Shown here one piece after another: positions 7,562 to 17,746 of a DNA stretch of 51,233 nt (positions within the stretch are counted from its first letter, which is position 1; each line of letters opens with the position of its first letter). Below the pieces are notes generated by a model that did no database searches, was not told the origin of the DNA, and worked only from the letters and a program-made list of their open reading frames with translations. This DNA is from Flavobacteriaceae bacterium (GTDB lineage: Bacteria; Bacteroidota; Bacteroidia; Flavobacteriales; Flavobacteriaceae). Location of the stretch: positions 1 to 51,233 of the forward strand of contig JAKMEK010000095.1 in NCBI GenBank assembly GCA_022425945.1, read 5' to 3'. Both the position numbers and the translations under genes were made by a program.

Positions 7562-7933
7562 ATGACAAAACCTTCAAATGCCGCAGACAACCTAATCGCA
7601 CAAATCATTTTGGGCATTGAGGAAGTAAAAGGAATAGACATCAAATTATTGGATTTGCGACCACTCGACAACACCGTCTGCGACTATTTTGTCGTTTGCT
7701 CCGGTACCTCGAATACTCATGTGGCCGCCCTTACACAATCCATACAAAAGGTAGTCAGTAAAGCCTTGAAAGAAAAGCCCTTTCACACAGAAGGATTGGA
7801 CAATGCCGAATGGGTGTTGATGGATTATATAAATGTAGTGGTTCATGTTTTCCAAAAACCTATCCGTGAGTTTTATAATATCGAAGAATTATGGGGGGAC
7901 GCAGAAACCACCCAAATCGCCTCAAACTATTAG
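7562..7933 (+). CDS. rsfS: Ribosome silencing factor RsfS
   Basis: RsfS (RsfA/Iojap family) binds ribosomal protein L14 and blocks subunit joining when nutrients are short. The family core is present: LRPLDNTVCDYFVVCSG, SNTHVAALT, EGLDNAEWVLMDY, VVHVFQKPIREFYNIEELW. ATG 7562 gives 123 residues; upstream in-frame codons would overlap birA and are not needed. ftsH follows after 3 bp, so the two are surely co-transcribed, a common flavobacterial order. Confidence 0.94.
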   Translation: MTKPSNAADNLIAQIILGIEEVKGIDIKLLDLRPLDNTVCDYFVVCSGTSNTHVAALTQSIQKVVSKALKEKPFHTEGLDNAEWVLMDYINVVVHVFQKPIREFYNIEELWGDAETTQIASNY

Positions 7934-7936
7934 AAG

Positions 7937-9892
7937 ATGACTGAAAAAAATAAACAAAATAAACCACGTTTCAATCCTTATTGGCTTTATGGAATGGTCA
8001 TCGTTCTCCTTTTAAGCGTCAGCTTTTTTGGTGACGGTGGAGCTCAGTCTACTGGAAAAACAAATACCTCTGAATTTGAGCGTTACCTCAACAACGGAGA
8101 CATTGAAAAGGTAGTGATTCAGAATGAGAAAATGGCCCGCATTTATTTGAAACGCGAAGCCCTAGACAAATCTGAACACCAAGCATTAAAAGAAGAAAAC
8201 TTTTTAGGACAAACCAATATTCAAGGACCACATTACGCCTTTGAATTTGGGGATTTAAAATTATTTCAAGAGAAACTGGAACGCGCCAGAGCAAACAATG
8301 TGGAATTCAACTATGAATTCGTAACCATTGAAAACAAGTTTTTCGATGTCATCTTAAGCTTCCTGCCCATTATCGTCATTGTATTGGTGTGGATTTTTAT
8401 CATGCGTCGCATGTCTGGAAATGCTGGAGGTGGTGCTGGTGGACAGATCTTCAATATTGGAAAGTCAAAAGCCAAGCTATTTGACGAAAAAACTGATATT
8501 AAGGTCACCTTTAAAGATGTTGCTGGACTAGAAGGAGCCAAAGAAGAGGTACAAGAAATTGTCGACTTTCTTAAGAATCCTGAAAAATATACTATTCTCG
8601 GAGGGAAAATCCCAAAGGGTGCCTTATTGGTTGGCCAGCCTGGAACAGGAAAAACTTTATTGGCAAAAGCTGTAGCCGGAGAAGCAAAAGTACCTTTCTT
8701 CTCTCTATCTGGATCAGATTTTGTAGAGATGTTTGTGGGGGTTGGTGCATCTCGTGTACGAGACCTTTTCAAACAAGCCAAAGACAAATCTCCCGCGATT
8801 ATTTTTATCGATGAAATAGATGCCATCGGTCGTGCACGTGGAAAAAGCAATATGACCGGCTCCAACGATGAACGCGAAAACACCCTCAATCAATTATTGA
8901 CGGAAATGGATGGCTTTGGCACAAACACTAACGTAATTGTTTTGGCGGCAACCAACCGTGCAGATGTGTTGGACAAAGCCCTAATGCGTGCCGGACGATT
9001 TGACCGTCAAATCTATGTGGACCTACCCGATGTTAGAGAACGTAAAGAAATCTTTAAAGTACACTTAAAGCCGCTGAAGACAACCAAAACCTTGGATGTA
9101 GATTTCCTTTCAAAACAAACGCCAGGTTTTTCAGGCGCTGATATAGCGAATGTATGTAATGAAGCAGCATTGATTGCAGCACGGAAAAACAAAAAATCGG
9201 TTGGAAAACAAGATTTCCTCGATGCTGTTGATCGCATCATTGGAGGGCTTGAAAAGAAAAACAAAATCATCACCCAAGAGGAAAAGAAAACCATCGCTTT
9301 CCACGAAGCTGGACATGCCATGGTGAGTTGGTTACTCGAGTTTGCCGCTCCCTTGGTAAAGGTGACCATCGTGCCAAGAGGACAATCGTTAGGAGCAGCC
9401 TGGTACCTTCCAGAAGAACGCATGATTGTACGCACCGAACAAATGTTGGATGAAATGTGTGCTACCCTTGGTGGACGTGCAGCTGAAAAAATAATGTTTG
9501 ACAAAATATCGACCGGAGCCCTTAGTGATCTTGAGAAAGTTACTCGTCAGGCCAAAGCAATGGTTACCGTCTATGGACTGAATGAAGAAATTGGAAATGT
9601 AACTTATTACGATTCTAGTGGTCAAAGTGATTACAACTTCTCCAAACCTTATTCTGAGGAAACTGCACAAGTCATTGATAAAGAAATTTCTAAAATCATT
9701 GAATTGCAGTACGATCGTGCCTGTAAATTAGTGGAAGAAAATAAGGATAAGTTGACTTCACTCGCCAATCGTTTGTTGGAAAAAGAAGTCATTTTCAAAG
9801 ATGACTTAGTAAACATTTTAGGGGAACGCCCTTTCGGTGCACCAAAAGAGGAAGAAGAAGCTAAGTCAGACACAACAACTAAAGAAGCTTAA
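7937..9892 (+). CDS. ftsH: ATP-dependent zinc metalloprotease FtsH
   Basis: FtsH is a membrane-anchored AAA+ protease that degrades misassembled membrane proteins and regulators. Two membrane segments (about 13-31 and 135-156) flank a periplasmic part. The AAA domain has Walker A GQPGTGKT (233-240), Walker B IIFIDEID (288-295) and the arginine-finger region RAGRFDR. The zinc site HEAGH is at 456-460. The C-terminal tail is acidic and low-complexity. At 651 residues the length is normal. It is downstream of rsfS and upstream of the LUD protein and the phospholipid genes cdsA and psd, all closely spaced. Confidence 0.97.
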   Translation: MTEKNKQNKPRFNPYWLYGMVIVLLLSVSFFGDGGAQSTGKTNTSEFERYLNNGDIEKVVIQNEKMARIYLKREALDKSEHQALKEENFLGQTNIQGPHYAFEFGDLKLFQEKLERARANNVEFNYEFVTIENKFFDVILSFLPIIVIVLVWIFIMRRMSGNAGGGAGGQIFNIGKSKAKLFDEKTDIKVTFKDVAGLEGAKEEVQEIVDFLKNPEKYTILGGKIPKGALLVGQPGTGKTLLAKAVAGEAKVPFFSLSGSDFVEMFVGVGASRVRDLFKQAKDKSPAIIFIDEIDAIGRARGKSNMTGSNDERENTLNQLLTEMDGFGTNTNVIVLAATNRADVLDKALMRAGRFDRQIYVDLPDVRERKEIFKVHLKPLKTTKTLDVDFLSKQTPGFSGADIANVCNEAALIAARKNKKSVGKQDFLDAVDRIIGGLEKKNKIITQEEKKTIAFHEAGHAMVSWLLEFAAPLVKVTIVPRGQSLGAAWYLPEERMIVRTEQMLDEMCATLGGRAAEKIMFDKISTGALSDLEKVTRQAKAMVTVYGLNEEIGNVTYYDSSGQSDYNFSKPYSEETAQVIDKEISKIIELQYDRACKLVEENKDKLTSLANRLLEKEVIFKDDLVNILGERPFGAPKEEEEAKSDTTTKEA

Positions 9893-9898
9893 CCATAA

Positions 9899-10477
9899 GT
9901 GGGGTTTTTCGAACAATTTTTTGGGGCTAAAAAACCGAGTTCATCTGACGGAAAAAGTCCGTATCTCCCAAAAGAGAGTGATCCAAAAGAAATTCTATTC
10001 GCCAAAAAGTTCATTGAACGAGGAGGGAAATTCATTTACTGTGAAGATGCAACAACAACTGCCTCATTTTTCAATCAAATCATTGAGGAGAATGGTTGGT
10101 TTAACGATGAAATAGAAAGCAGTAGTTCTGTACTATCTTCTTTCTTCAATTTAGTTCCGTCCGAAAAGGAGTCAAAAGCACTCGTTTTGCACTGTGAGTA
10201 CCTGATCGCAAACAAGGGGGCCATTTTAATTTGCAACCGACAAATTCAAGAACGCAAACTGAGTGAATTACCGGAAAACCTTATCATCATTGCAAAGACG
10301 AACGACTTCAAAAATGATGTCAGTGAAGCCATGACTTCCATCAACCAAAAGTACAAAAACAACCTCCCGACCAATATCACCACATTGAATGCATTTGACC
10401 CAACAAAAGAAAACGATTTTCTTTCCTATGGGGGAAATGCAAAACATCTATATTTGTTGGTTCAGGAAGTAAACTAA
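9899..10477 (+). CDS. LUD (LutC/YkgG-like) domain protein
   Basis: This 192-residue protein belongs to the LUD family (formerly DUF162), best known from the LutABC lactate oxidation system, but in flavobacteria found alone between ftsH and cdsA. Recognisable parts are the N-terminal GFFEQFFGAKK, KFIYCED, the conserved core ALVLHCEYLIANKGAILICNRQIQ and the C-terminal YGGNAKHLYLLVQE. The start is GTG 9899, six bases after the ftsH stop. Its last base overlaps the first base of cdsA. No lutA or lutB is near, so a role in lactate oxidation should not be assumed. Confidence 0.82.
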   Translation: MGFFEQFFGAKKPSSSDGKSPYLPKESDPKEILFAKKFIERGGKFIYCEDATTTASFFNQIIEENGWFNDEIESSSSVLSSFFNLVPSEKESKALVLHCEYLIANKGAILICNRQIQERKLSELPENLIIIAKTNDFKNDVSEAMTSINQKYKNNLPTNITTLNAFDPTKENDFLSYGGNAKHLYLLVQEVN

Positions 10478-11265
10478 TGAACGAATTCACCACACGTGTT
10501 ATATCGGGAAGTCTCTATGTTGCATTGCTCACTGCAACCATGTTCTTTTCTCCCCTCGCATTTTACGCTCTAATTGGTATTTTTTCGGTCTTGGCTTTGT
10601 GGGAGTTTCAACGTCTAATTGATTTCAACTCTTCCTTTTGGCCTTTCGTTCTCCTATCACTTTTTTCTTTGAGTTATTTAGGATTCCTCGCTGAAAACAT
10701 CATCAAAATCATGATTGGGTTGGCCATTGGCGTCAATTTGTTTTTAACCTACCTTTGTCTACGTCAGAAAAAACCAAACTATTCGCGCGTACTCAAAACC
10801 AGCTTTACGCTTTTTTACCTAATTACATCGAGTGTATTCATCCCCTTATTGATGGATCTTTCTTTATCTGAACAACCCTTTTACTTGCTGCTATTTTACC
10901 TCTCCATTTGGGTCAATAACTCTTTTGCGTATTTGGTTGGCTCTCGCTTTGGAAAAACAAAACTATTCGCGGCAATCTCTCCCAAAAAATCATGGGAAGG
11001 CTACTGGGGCGGAACAGTTGCCACCCTCCTATTGCTTTATTTGGTCGAAGATACACTTCAATTATTTGGCGCTTTATGGTGGGCAATAGGATTACTTATT
11101 CCATTATTTGCTACTTTAGGGGACTTTATACAATCGTATTTCAAACGAAGAGCAAATGTCAAAGATAGCGGTAGTTTACTCCCCGGTCATGGTGGCTTTT
11201 ACGATCGCATGGACAGTGTTATCTACACTGCTCCCTTTTATTACTTATTATTAAAATTCATCTAA
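10477..11265 (+). CDS. cdsA: Phosphatidate cytidylyltransferase
   Basis: CdsA makes CDP-diacylglycerol from phosphatidate and CTP, the branch point of phospholipid synthesis. It is an integral membrane protein with about seven or eight hydrophobic segments. The C-terminal signature S-x-F-K-R...K-D-S-G...P-G-H-G-G-F-Y-D-R-M-D is complete (about residues 221-247). The length of 262 residues fits. The gene overlaps the LUD gene by one base and is followed after one base by psd, which acts later in the same pathway. Confidence 0.94.
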   Translation: MNEFTTRVISGSLYVALLTATMFFSPLAFYALIGIFSVLALWEFQRLIDFNSSFWPFVLLSLFSLSYLGFLAENIIKIMIGLAIGVNLFLTYLCLRQKKPNYSRVLKTSFTLFYLITSSVFIPLLMDLSLSEQPFYLLLFYLSIWVNNSFAYLVGSRFGKTKLFAAISPKKSWEGYWGGTVATLLLLYLVEDTLQLFGALWWAIGLLIPLFATLGDFIQSYFKRRANVKDSGSLLPGHGGFYDRMDSVIYTAPFYYLLLKFI

Positions 11266-11266
11266 T

Positions 11267-11917
11267 ATGTTTCATAAAGAAGGTTATTTCATCATTATCA
11301 CCACATTCCTAATTTGCGCTGCAATTGCCTTAGGTGCTGAGTACTTCATTGGTCATAAACTTGGGAAATTAAGCCTACAAATAGGCGCCTTGGTTGCCTT
11401 GGTTTTGGTACTACAATTTTTCAGAAACCCCAACAGAAATACTGTCTTAAACGACAACCACCTTTTGGCTCCAGTCGATGGAAAAGTGGTCATCATAGAA
11501 GAAGTTTACGAAAAAGAATATTTCAAAGATCAGCGTTTGCAAGTATCCATCTTCATGTCCCCTATCAATGTACATGTAACGCGTTATCCCATGAGTGGTA
11601 AAGTGAATTTCAGCAAATATCATCCGGGCAAATACTTGGTTGCCTGGCATCCAAAATCATCAGAATTAAACGAACGCACAACCATTGTGGTCGAAAACGA
11701 ACAATTTGGGGAAATACTTTACCGCCAAATCGCAGGTGCAGTGGCCAGACGCATTGTAAACTATGCTAAGGTTGGAGATACTGCCGTACAAGGAGAAGAT
11801 GCAGGTTTCATCAAATTTGGATCGCGTGTAGATTTGTTTCTACCTGTAGGAACACCCGTGAACCTAGTTCTAGATCAAGTGGTCCGTGGAGGAGAAACCA
11901 TTATTTCAGAAAAATAA
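11267..11917 (+). CDS. psd: Phosphatidylserine decarboxylase family protein
   Basis: This enzyme converts phosphatidylserine to phosphatidylethanolamine using a pyruvoyl group made by self-cleavage. It is the short form (216 residues). Two hydrophobic segments at the N-terminus (about 7-51) precede LLAPVDGKVV, IFMSPINVHVTRYP and the cleavage region FIKFGSRVDLFLP, where Gly-Ser is the predicted processing site. It directly follows cdsA (1 bp) and ends 2 bp from the convergent valS stop. No phosphatidylserine synthase gene is seen in the window. Confidence 0.93.
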   Translation: MFHKEGYFIIITTFLICAAIALGAEYFIGHKLGKLSLQIGALVALVLVLQFFRNPNRNTVLNDNHLLAPVDGKVVIIEEVYEKEYFKDQRLQVSIFMSPINVHVTRYPMSGKVNFSKYHPGKYLVAWHPKSSELNERTTIVVENEQFGEILYRQIAGAVARRIVNYAKVGDTAVQGEDAGFIKFGSRVDLFLPVGTPVNLVLDQVVRGGETIISEK

Positions 11918-11919
11918 CC

Positions 11920-14550
11920 TTAGAGAGCTGCCAAGCTTTTTTCAATAACACTTATTTTCTCTAGCGCATCTGCTTCTTTTTTGCGCTCCATCTCCAATAC
12001 TTTTGCGGGTGCGTTACTGACAAAACGCTCGTTATCTAATTTTTTACGCACCGATTGTAAGAATCCTTTGGCGTACTTCAGTTCTTCCTCAAGTTTTGCT
12101 TTCTCGGCTTCGGCATCTACAGCTCCTTCCAAGGGAATGAAACACTCAAACGTATCTACCCTAAAAGCCGCTCCAGAAGTAGAGGGGGTCTCTTTTACCC
12201 AAATGATTTCTTCAACTCCAGCCATTTTCTGGATTAAGGCGTGATAACTTATCTGTGAAGCCTCTGCCACAACATATAACTTAAGGGTCTCCTTGTAAGA
12301 TATGTTTCGCTCTTTTCTGAAATTACGAACACCACTGACGACCTTCGTTGCTAATTCAAATGCTTCCAAGCAATTTTGATCTACAGCTTTTGGCGTTGGC
12401 CATGCAGCAATAATCAATGCATCTTCTCCGGTTCGCTCATTCATATGCTGCCATAATTCTTCTGTCAAGAAAGGCATGAAGGGATGCAGTAACTTCAGGT
12501 TTAGTTCAAACAGCGCTTTGATACGTTCCAGAGAGGGCGCGTCAATTTGCGCACCGTAAGCTGGCTTAATGGCCTCCAACAACCAAGAACAGAAATCATC
12601 CCATAATAATTTATAGGCAGCCATTAACGCATCAGAAATTCTGTATTTTTCAAAATGATCTTCAATGCTAGCAAGCGTCGCATAAAACTTTTGCTCGTAC
12701 CAATCCAGTGCCGCAGCATTGTTTGCATCGGCTGCACAATTTTTATCCACCTCCCAACCGTCGATTAGGCGGTAAGCATTCCAGATTTTATTAGCAAAGT
12801 TCTTCCCTTGTTGGCATAAATTTTCATCGAACAACAAATCATTCCCAGCAGCAGAACTCAACATGAGACCAACCCGAACTGCGTCGGCACCATAGTCTTC
12901 AATCAGCTTTAACGCATCAGGAGAATTCCCTAACTGCTTCGACATTTTACGTCCCTGAGGATCGCGAACAAGTCCGGTCAAATAAACATTGCTAAAGGGC
13001 TGTTCTTTTCTGTACTCATAGCCAGAAATAATCATTCGAGCTACCCAGAAAAACAATATGTCTGGACCAGTGACGAGGTCCTGAGTAGGATAATAATAAT
13101 TTATCTCCTCATTGTCTGGGTTTCGAATTCCATCAAAAACCGAAATTGGCCATAACCAAGAAGAAAACCATGTATCCAAAACATCAGCATCTTGGCGAAG
13201 GTCTGATAGCGCAAGAGAGGCATTTCCTGTTTTAGTCTTCGCTAAGCTAAGTGCCTCTTCTGGCGTTTCAGCAACAACGAAGTCTTCTTTACCATCTCCA
13301 TAGAAATAGGCAGGTATTTGTTGTCCCCACCACAATTGACGAGATATATTCCAATCGCGGATGTTTTCCATCCAGTGGCGATAAGTATTGTTGAATTTAG
13401 ACGGAACAAGGTTCACCTCATCTGAATGCAAGACTGCGTCGATGGCAGGCTTAGCCAAATCTTCCATTTTTAAGAACCATTGATCTGACAGGCGTGGTTC
13501 AATCACAGCTTTAGTACGTTCTGAAGTTCCCACATTGTGATTGTAGTTTTCCTTTTTGACCAAAACATTCAATGACTCTAGTTCTTTTGCAATTGCTTTA
13601 CGAACAACAAAACGATCTTTCCCTTCATAATGCAAACCAAAACTGTTTAGAGTGGCGTCTGCATTAAAAATATCGATGAGTTCTAAATTATGCTTTTCCC
13701 CTAATGCCTTATCGTTAATGTCATGCGCAGGCGTAACTTTTAGACAACCGGTACCAAATTCACGATCAACGTATTCATCCTCGATAATAGGGATGGAACG
13801 ATTGGCAATAGGAACTATCACACGTTTTCCTTTTAAATGTTGGTAACGTTCATCCTCTGGATGAATGCAGACTGCAGTATCCCCTAAAAGGGTTTCTGGC
13901 CTGGTGGTCGCAATAATCACCTGCTCATCACTTCCTTCTACTTGATAAGCGATGTGGAACAAAAAGCCAGGTTTCTCGACAAAGATCACCTCTTCATCAG
14001 ACAAGGTGGTTTGTGCCTCAGGATCCCAGTTTACCATGCGGTAACCGCGATAAATAAGCCCTTTATTGTACAGGTCGACAAAAACCTTGATGACCGACTC
14101 ATACATGTCTGGATCGAGGGTAAATTTAGTTCTGTCCCAATCACATGAACAGCCCAGTTTTTTAAGTTGCTGTAAAATCACACCCCCAAATTCATCTGTC
14201 CAATCCCAAGCATGCTTTAAAAATTCTTCACGCGTAAGGTCATTCTTATCTATCCCCTGCTTCTTTAAGCGAGCAACCACTTTTGCCTCGGTTGCAATGG
14301 ATGCATGGTCAGTACCGGGTACCCAACAAGCATTTAATCCTTTCATTCTTGCTCGACGGATGAGAATATCTTGTAAAGAATTATTCAACATATGCCCCAT
14401 GTGAAGCACACCCGTTACATTTGGCGGTGGAATAACAATGGAATAGGATTCACGTGCATCGGGAGTAGAAGCAAAATAATTTTGCTCCATCCAGTATGCA
14501 TACCACTTTTCTTCTACTTGAGAAGCGTCAAATTTTGAAGGGATAGCCAT
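11920..14550 (-). CDS. valS: Valine--tRNA ligase
   Basis: ValS charges tRNA-Val and edits misactivated threonine. The class I HIGH motif is HMGH at 50-53 within PPPNVTGVLHMGHM, and KMSKS appears as KMSKQ at 535-539. The editing domain (TTRPETLLGDTAV) lies near 215-228, and the C-terminal coiled-coil arm is at about 810-870. ATG 14550 (MAIPSKFDAS) gives 876 residues; the frame continues to 14580 but the added residues lie across a palindrome and do not look coding. It is convergent with psd. Confidence 0.97.
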   Translation of the reverse strand: MAIPSKFDASQVEEKWYAYWMEQNYFASTPDARESYSIVIPPPNVTGVLHMGHMLNNSLQDILIRRARMKGLNACWVPGTDHASIATEAKVVARLKKQGIDKNDLTREEFLKHAWDWTDEFGGVILQQLKKLGCSCDWDRTKFTLDPDMYESVIKVFVDLYNKGLIYRGYRMVNWDPEAQTTLSDEEVIFVEKPGFLFHIAYQVEGSDEQVIIATTRPETLLGDTAVCIHPEDERYQHLKGKRVIVPIANRSIPIIEDEYVDREFGTGCLKVTPAHDINDKALGEKHNLELIDIFNADATLNSFGLHYEGKDRFVVRKAIAKELESLNVLVKKENYNHNVGTSERTKAVIEPRLSDQWFLKMEDLAKPAIDAVLHSDEVNLVPSKFNNTYRHWMENIRDWNISRQLWWGQQIPAYFYGDGKEDFVVAETPEEALSLAKTKTGNASLALSDLRQDADVLDTWFSSWLWPISVFDGIRNPDNEEINYYYPTQDLVTGPDILFFWVARMIISGYEYRKEQPFSNVYLTGLVRDPQGRKMSKQLGNSPDALKLIEDYGADAVRVGLMLSSAAGNDLLFDENLCQQGKNFANKIWNAYRLIDGWEVDKNCAADANNAAALDWYEQKFYATLASIEDHFEKYRISDALMAAYKLLWDDFCSWLLEAIKPAYGAQIDAPSLERIKALFELNLKLLHPFMPFLTEELWQHMNERTGEDALIIAAWPTPKAVDQNCLEAFELATKVVSGVRNFRKERNISYKETLKLYVVAEASQISYHALIQKMAGVEEIIWVKETPSTSGAAFRVDTFECFIPLEGAVDAEAEKAKLEEELKYAKGFLQSVRKKLDNERFVSNAPAKVLEMERKKEADALEKISVIEKSLAAL

Positions 14551-14560
14551 TAATGGTCTG

Positions 14561-14585
14561 ATTTTTGTTATAAATAACAAAAATA
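14561..14585 (-). promoter_or_regulatory. 24-bp palindrome overlapping the predicted valS -7 box
   Basis: ATTTTTGTTAT (14561-14571) and ATAACAAAAAT (14574-14584) are perfect 11-bp inverted arms around AA. On the minus strand the upstream arm contains TATTTTTG (14578-14585), a good -7 box 27 bp before the valS ATG; no clear -33 box is seen. The palindrome could be an operator or a 5'-UTR hairpin. Confidence 0.45.
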
Positions 14586-14687
14586 ATCCTACTTCAGTGA
14601 AAACGAAAGAAAACAGAAGACTTTCTAAGCAAGAAGTATGAACGACCTAAAAAATTGTATATTAGAACTCCAAATAAAACAGCAGAC

Positions 14688-15065
14688 ATGAAAACAATTG
14701 TTACTTTTTTTGCTTTGTTTATGGCCCTAAACCTAAACGCTCAAACCCCAGAAAATGGCCCTGTCATTAACTTTACTTCCATTACGGTAGACTATGGCGA
14801 AATCGAAAGAGGCAGTGATGGCATTCGTGTTTTCGAATTCACCAACACTGGTGATGAACCACTCATTATTTCAAAAGTTTACTCGTCCTGCGGATGCACC
14901 ATCCCTAAAAAACCTGAAGCACCCATTGCACCAGGGGAAAAAGGAGAAATTCAAGTGAAATACGACACCAATCGCATGGGTCCCATCCGTAAAACAATCA
15001 CAGTAAATTCAAACGCCAAGGGCACGCCCATAGTCTCGTTAAAAATCAAGGGGACTGTGATATAG
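14688..15065 (+). CDS. DUF1573 domain-containing exported protein
   Basis: A secreted or periplasmic 125-residue protein: signal peptide MKTIVTFFALFMALNLNAQ (cleavage after about residue 19) followed by one DUF1573 domain, an immunoglobulin-like ASH/MSP-related fold. The typical pieces are FTSITVDYGEIERG, FEFTNTGDEPLIISKVYSSCGC and the closing VSLKIKGTV. The function of the family is unknown. Upstream TTG extension to 14655 is unnecessary because ATG 14688 gives a clean signal peptide. Its last 20 bases overlap the end of the convergent protease gene. Confidence 0.87.
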   Translation: MKTIVTFFALFMALNLNAQTPENGPVINFTSITVDYGEIERGSDGIRVFEFTNTGDEPLIISKVYSSCGCTIPKKPEAPIAPGEKGEIQVKYDTNRMGPIRKTITVNSNAKGTPIVSLKIKGTVI

Positions 15066-16386
15066 TGTCAAAAAATGATTGAAGCGTAAAGTTAAATTTT
15101 ATCTTTTTTTCTTTCCGTTCAACGATAAGCCTTATCCGTTCTCCGGGTTCCTTTTGCAGTACCCCCAAGACATGCTCAAGAGGCATATCGTATACTTTCC
15201 TTCCGTTTATCTGAAGCAGAACATCTCCCACAAGGATGCCGGCTTTGTGCGCAGGGGAATTTGGACGCACATAAGATACAGCCATAGAAGGGTGCAATAC
15301 AAGTTGAAACCGATCGTGTAGTACAATTTCTATGCCTCGGTTTTGCTCATTTTCATTGCGCTGAATACTCGCTAACTTTTGTTTCACTACACGCATACCA
15401 TCGTATTCGATTTCCAAACCCGACAAATTGTAATAAAAAGGCTTTTTAGTTTGTTGTGTTGGCATAAAACTAATTTTAGCATTCGGGTAATCAATCAACA
15501 CCTTAAAGCGAGAAAGTAATTCTGCTCCTATACTCCCAATACGATTTTCGGCAATGGGTGAAGCTTGAATAGAATCGACTTGTGGGTAGGCGACTTTTAC
15601 ATCTTTCAATTCCTTAGAGCCCAACAAAAAACGAGAGAGTTTTCCACGTTGACCAAATACATCTCCATTGATTCCTGTTCCTAAAAAGTCATCAAAAACA
15701 GGTGGAATTTGAACAACATCTCTCGCGCTTGGAAAAAGCCACACAGCATCACTCAAGCCGGTATCCAACATTAACTCACCTTGGATCGTTCCCTTATTCA
15801 TTTGAGGGACATCCAATTGTATGTGAGGTTTTCTCCGATGAAATAGCAATGGGAAATGCAGAATCTTGTCTGACTTCCATCTTCTAGCCAAAGAAGTTGG
15901 ATTAATCCGCAAGAACTTTCGTTGATAATCAATCAAAACAGTGTAATCCGAAAACAAATCATGACCAATAATTCCATCAATTTGGGTTCCCATTCGCCGA
16001 CTCAACTCGAATTCATTTTCTGGAAGCACCAAGGCATCATGCTCAACAAAACTAAGGTCGCCAATTTGTAAATGAGTAAGTGAGACTCTATAGGCCTCAA
16101 GCGCAGGTTGATTTCCCAGCCCTCTGAGCATATAAGGTTGGTCTGTCGCTAAACCCAATTGTTTTGCTTTGTGATTATCAAAAATTAACGTAAAACTAAC
16201 CCCAGTATCGACTAGAAAATTCAACTCAACCCCATTGATCACAACAGGAACAATGATCAGATTTGATTTTAGATGAAAGGGGATTTTTGCCTCTGTTTTA
16301 TTGTGGGCAAAGCTGAATTTTGATTGTGCCCCAAGGGGAGCGCATAGCATGAATAAAATCGCAAAAAAGATTGATTTTTGAAGCAT
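15046..16386 (-). CDS. Retropepsin-like aspartyl protease with PDZ domain
   Basis: An exported 446-residue protein: signal peptide (about residues 1-20, ending LGAQS), two aspartyl protease lobes with catalytic D-T-G motifs at 60-62 (FLVDTGVSF) and 208-210 (LMLDTGLSD), and a C-terminal PDZ domain (about 365-440, SPAHKAGILVGDVLLQINGR). Two DTG motifs in one chain make a complete active site without the dimerisation used by viral retropepsins. Substrates are unknown; a periplasmic or surface processing role is likely. It overlaps the convergent DUF1573 gene by 20 bp. Confidence 0.85.
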   Translation of the reverse strand: MLQKSIFFAILFMLCAPLGAQSKFSFAHNKTEAKIPFHLKSNLIIVPVVINGVELNFLVDTGVSFTLIFDNHKAKQLGLATDQPYMLRGLGNQPALEAYRVSLTHLQIGDLSFVEHDALVLPENEFELSRRMGTQIDGIIGHDLFSDYTVLIDYQRKFLRINPTSLARRWKSDKILHFPLLFHRRKPHIQLDVPQMNKGTIQGELMLDTGLSDAVWLFPSARDVVQIPPVFDDFLGTGINGDVFGQRGKLSRFLLGSKELKDVKVAYPQVDSIQASPIAENRIGSIGAELLSRFKVLIDYPNAKISFMPTQQTKKPFYYNLSGLEIEYDGMRVVKQKLASIQRNENEQNRGIEIVLHDRFQLVLHPSMAVSYVRPNSPAHKAGILVGDVLLQINGRKVYDMPLEHVLGVLQKEPGERIRLIVERKEKKIKFNFTLQSFFDTISQSP

Positions 16387-16517
16387 AAATAAATCTTAGG
16401 ACACCCACCCACTAATTTGCACAATTAACGAGCATTTTGTTAAATCTAAACAAATTTCATTCCATAAAACCAAGTAGGTACTTTTTTTATGATATTTGCA
16501 GCAGATTTAGTACAACT

Positions 16518-17714
16518 ATGCCTGAAATTTCACAAAAAGGAAACGATCTTCCGGAGTCACCCATTCGAAAACTGGTTCAGTTTGCGGATGCTGCAAAGGC
16601 AAATGGCATACATGTACACCATCTAAACATTGGACAACCAGACATCCACGCCCCAGTTGAGGCTATGGAGGTTGTCAAAAATAGTTCGCTTGAATTACTA
16701 CCCTATGGCTCTTCAGAAGGTTCGCTGGATTACAGAGAAGCCTTAGCCAAATATTATTCTACGCACAACATAAGCATTCGTCCAGAAGAAATCATTGTTA
16801 CTACGGGTGCGAGTGAGGCCTTGGCATTTACCCTAAACAGCATTTGTGATGCTGGTGATGAAATCATCATCCCAGAACCATTTTATGCCAATTACAACGG
16901 TTTTGCTGCTGCAGCAAGCGTAAATGTCATTCCGGTAGTCTCCCTCTTTGACGATCAATTTAAACTTCCTTCATTGGAAGAGATTGAAGCGAAGATAACC
17001 GCAAAAACACGAGCAATCCTCTTATGTAATCCAAGTAATCCAACGGGCTACTTATACACAGAAGAAGAAATAACTGCGCTGGGTAAACTTAGTTTGAAAC
17101 ATGACTTATTTTTTATTGTGGATGAAGTTTATCGAGAATTTATTCACGACGAAAGTCTTTCGCATTTTTCAGTACTTCAGCTAGCCGATTTAAAAGAAAA
17201 CGCCATCATGATCGACTCTGTGTCCAAACGCTACAGCATGTGTGGTGCACGTGTAGGCGCTATGGTTAGTCGTAACAAAAGATTATTGGCCACCGCGCTT
17301 AAATTTGCTCACCTTCGACTATCACCAGCAACTTATGCGCTAATGGCTAGTGAAGCTGCACTAAAGGCACCCTCCAGTTATCTAGCTGGTGTAATCAAAG
17401 AATATACGGCACGAAAAAACACCTTAATTAAAGCCTTAAGCAATATAGAAGGAGTACGTGTATCCAATCCTACTGGTGCTTTTTACTGTATGGTTGAACT
17501 CCCTGTCAAAGATGCCGAGCACTTTTCAAAATGGCTATTGACTGATTTTTCGTATGAAAAGGAAACGGTGATGTTTGCCCCAGCAGCAGGTTTTTATTCT
17601 ACCCCAGGCTATGGTCTAAAAGAAGTTCGAATTGGTTTTGTGCTCAATGAAGACAAGTTAATTCGTACAGCTGAGATTTTAGAAAAAGCACTACAAGCTT
17701 ATCCAAATCCCTAA
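16518..17714 (+). CDS. Pyridoxal phosphate-dependent aminotransferase (class I/II)
   Basis: A fold-type I aminotransferase of 398 residues. It shows LNIGQPDIHAP near the N-terminus, the cofactor loop TTGASEAL, LLCNPSNPTGYLY, FIVDEVYREF and the PLP-binding lysine in SVSKRYSMCGARVG. The amino donor cannot be told from sequence; aspartate or aromatic substrates are typical for relatives. The frame reaches back to a TTG at 16437, but ATG 16518 gives the usual N-terminus and leaves room for a promoter (GATATTTG, 16492-16499). murB follows 32 bp later. It is divergent from the protease. Confidence 0.87.
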   Translation: MPEISQKGNDLPESPIRKLVQFADAAKANGIHVHHLNIGQPDIHAPVEAMEVVKNSSLELLPYGSSEGSLDYREALAKYYSTHNISIRPEEIIVTTGASEALAFTLNSICDAGDEIIIPEPFYANYNGFAAAASVNVIPVVSLFDDQFKLPSLEEIEAKITAKTRAILLCNPSNPTGYLYTEEEITALGKLSLKHDLFFIVDEVYREFIHDESLSHFSVLQLADLKENAIMIDSVSKRYSMCGARVGAMVSRNKRLLATALKFAHLRLSPATYALMASEAALKAPSSYLAGVIKEYTARKNTLIKALSNIEGVRVSNPTGAFYCMVELPVKDAEHFSKWLLTDFSYEKETVMFAPAAGFYSTPGYGLKEVRIGFVLNEDKLIRTAEILEKALQAYPNP

Positions 17715-17746
17715 GGATTGGTTAACTTGCTTTCAAGTAAATTTTC

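Noticed and set aside
8311-8889. 192-codon frame antisense to ftsH
   Set aside because: It lies wholly inside a gene with all FtsH motifs and shows no domain of its own; a shadow of codon bias.
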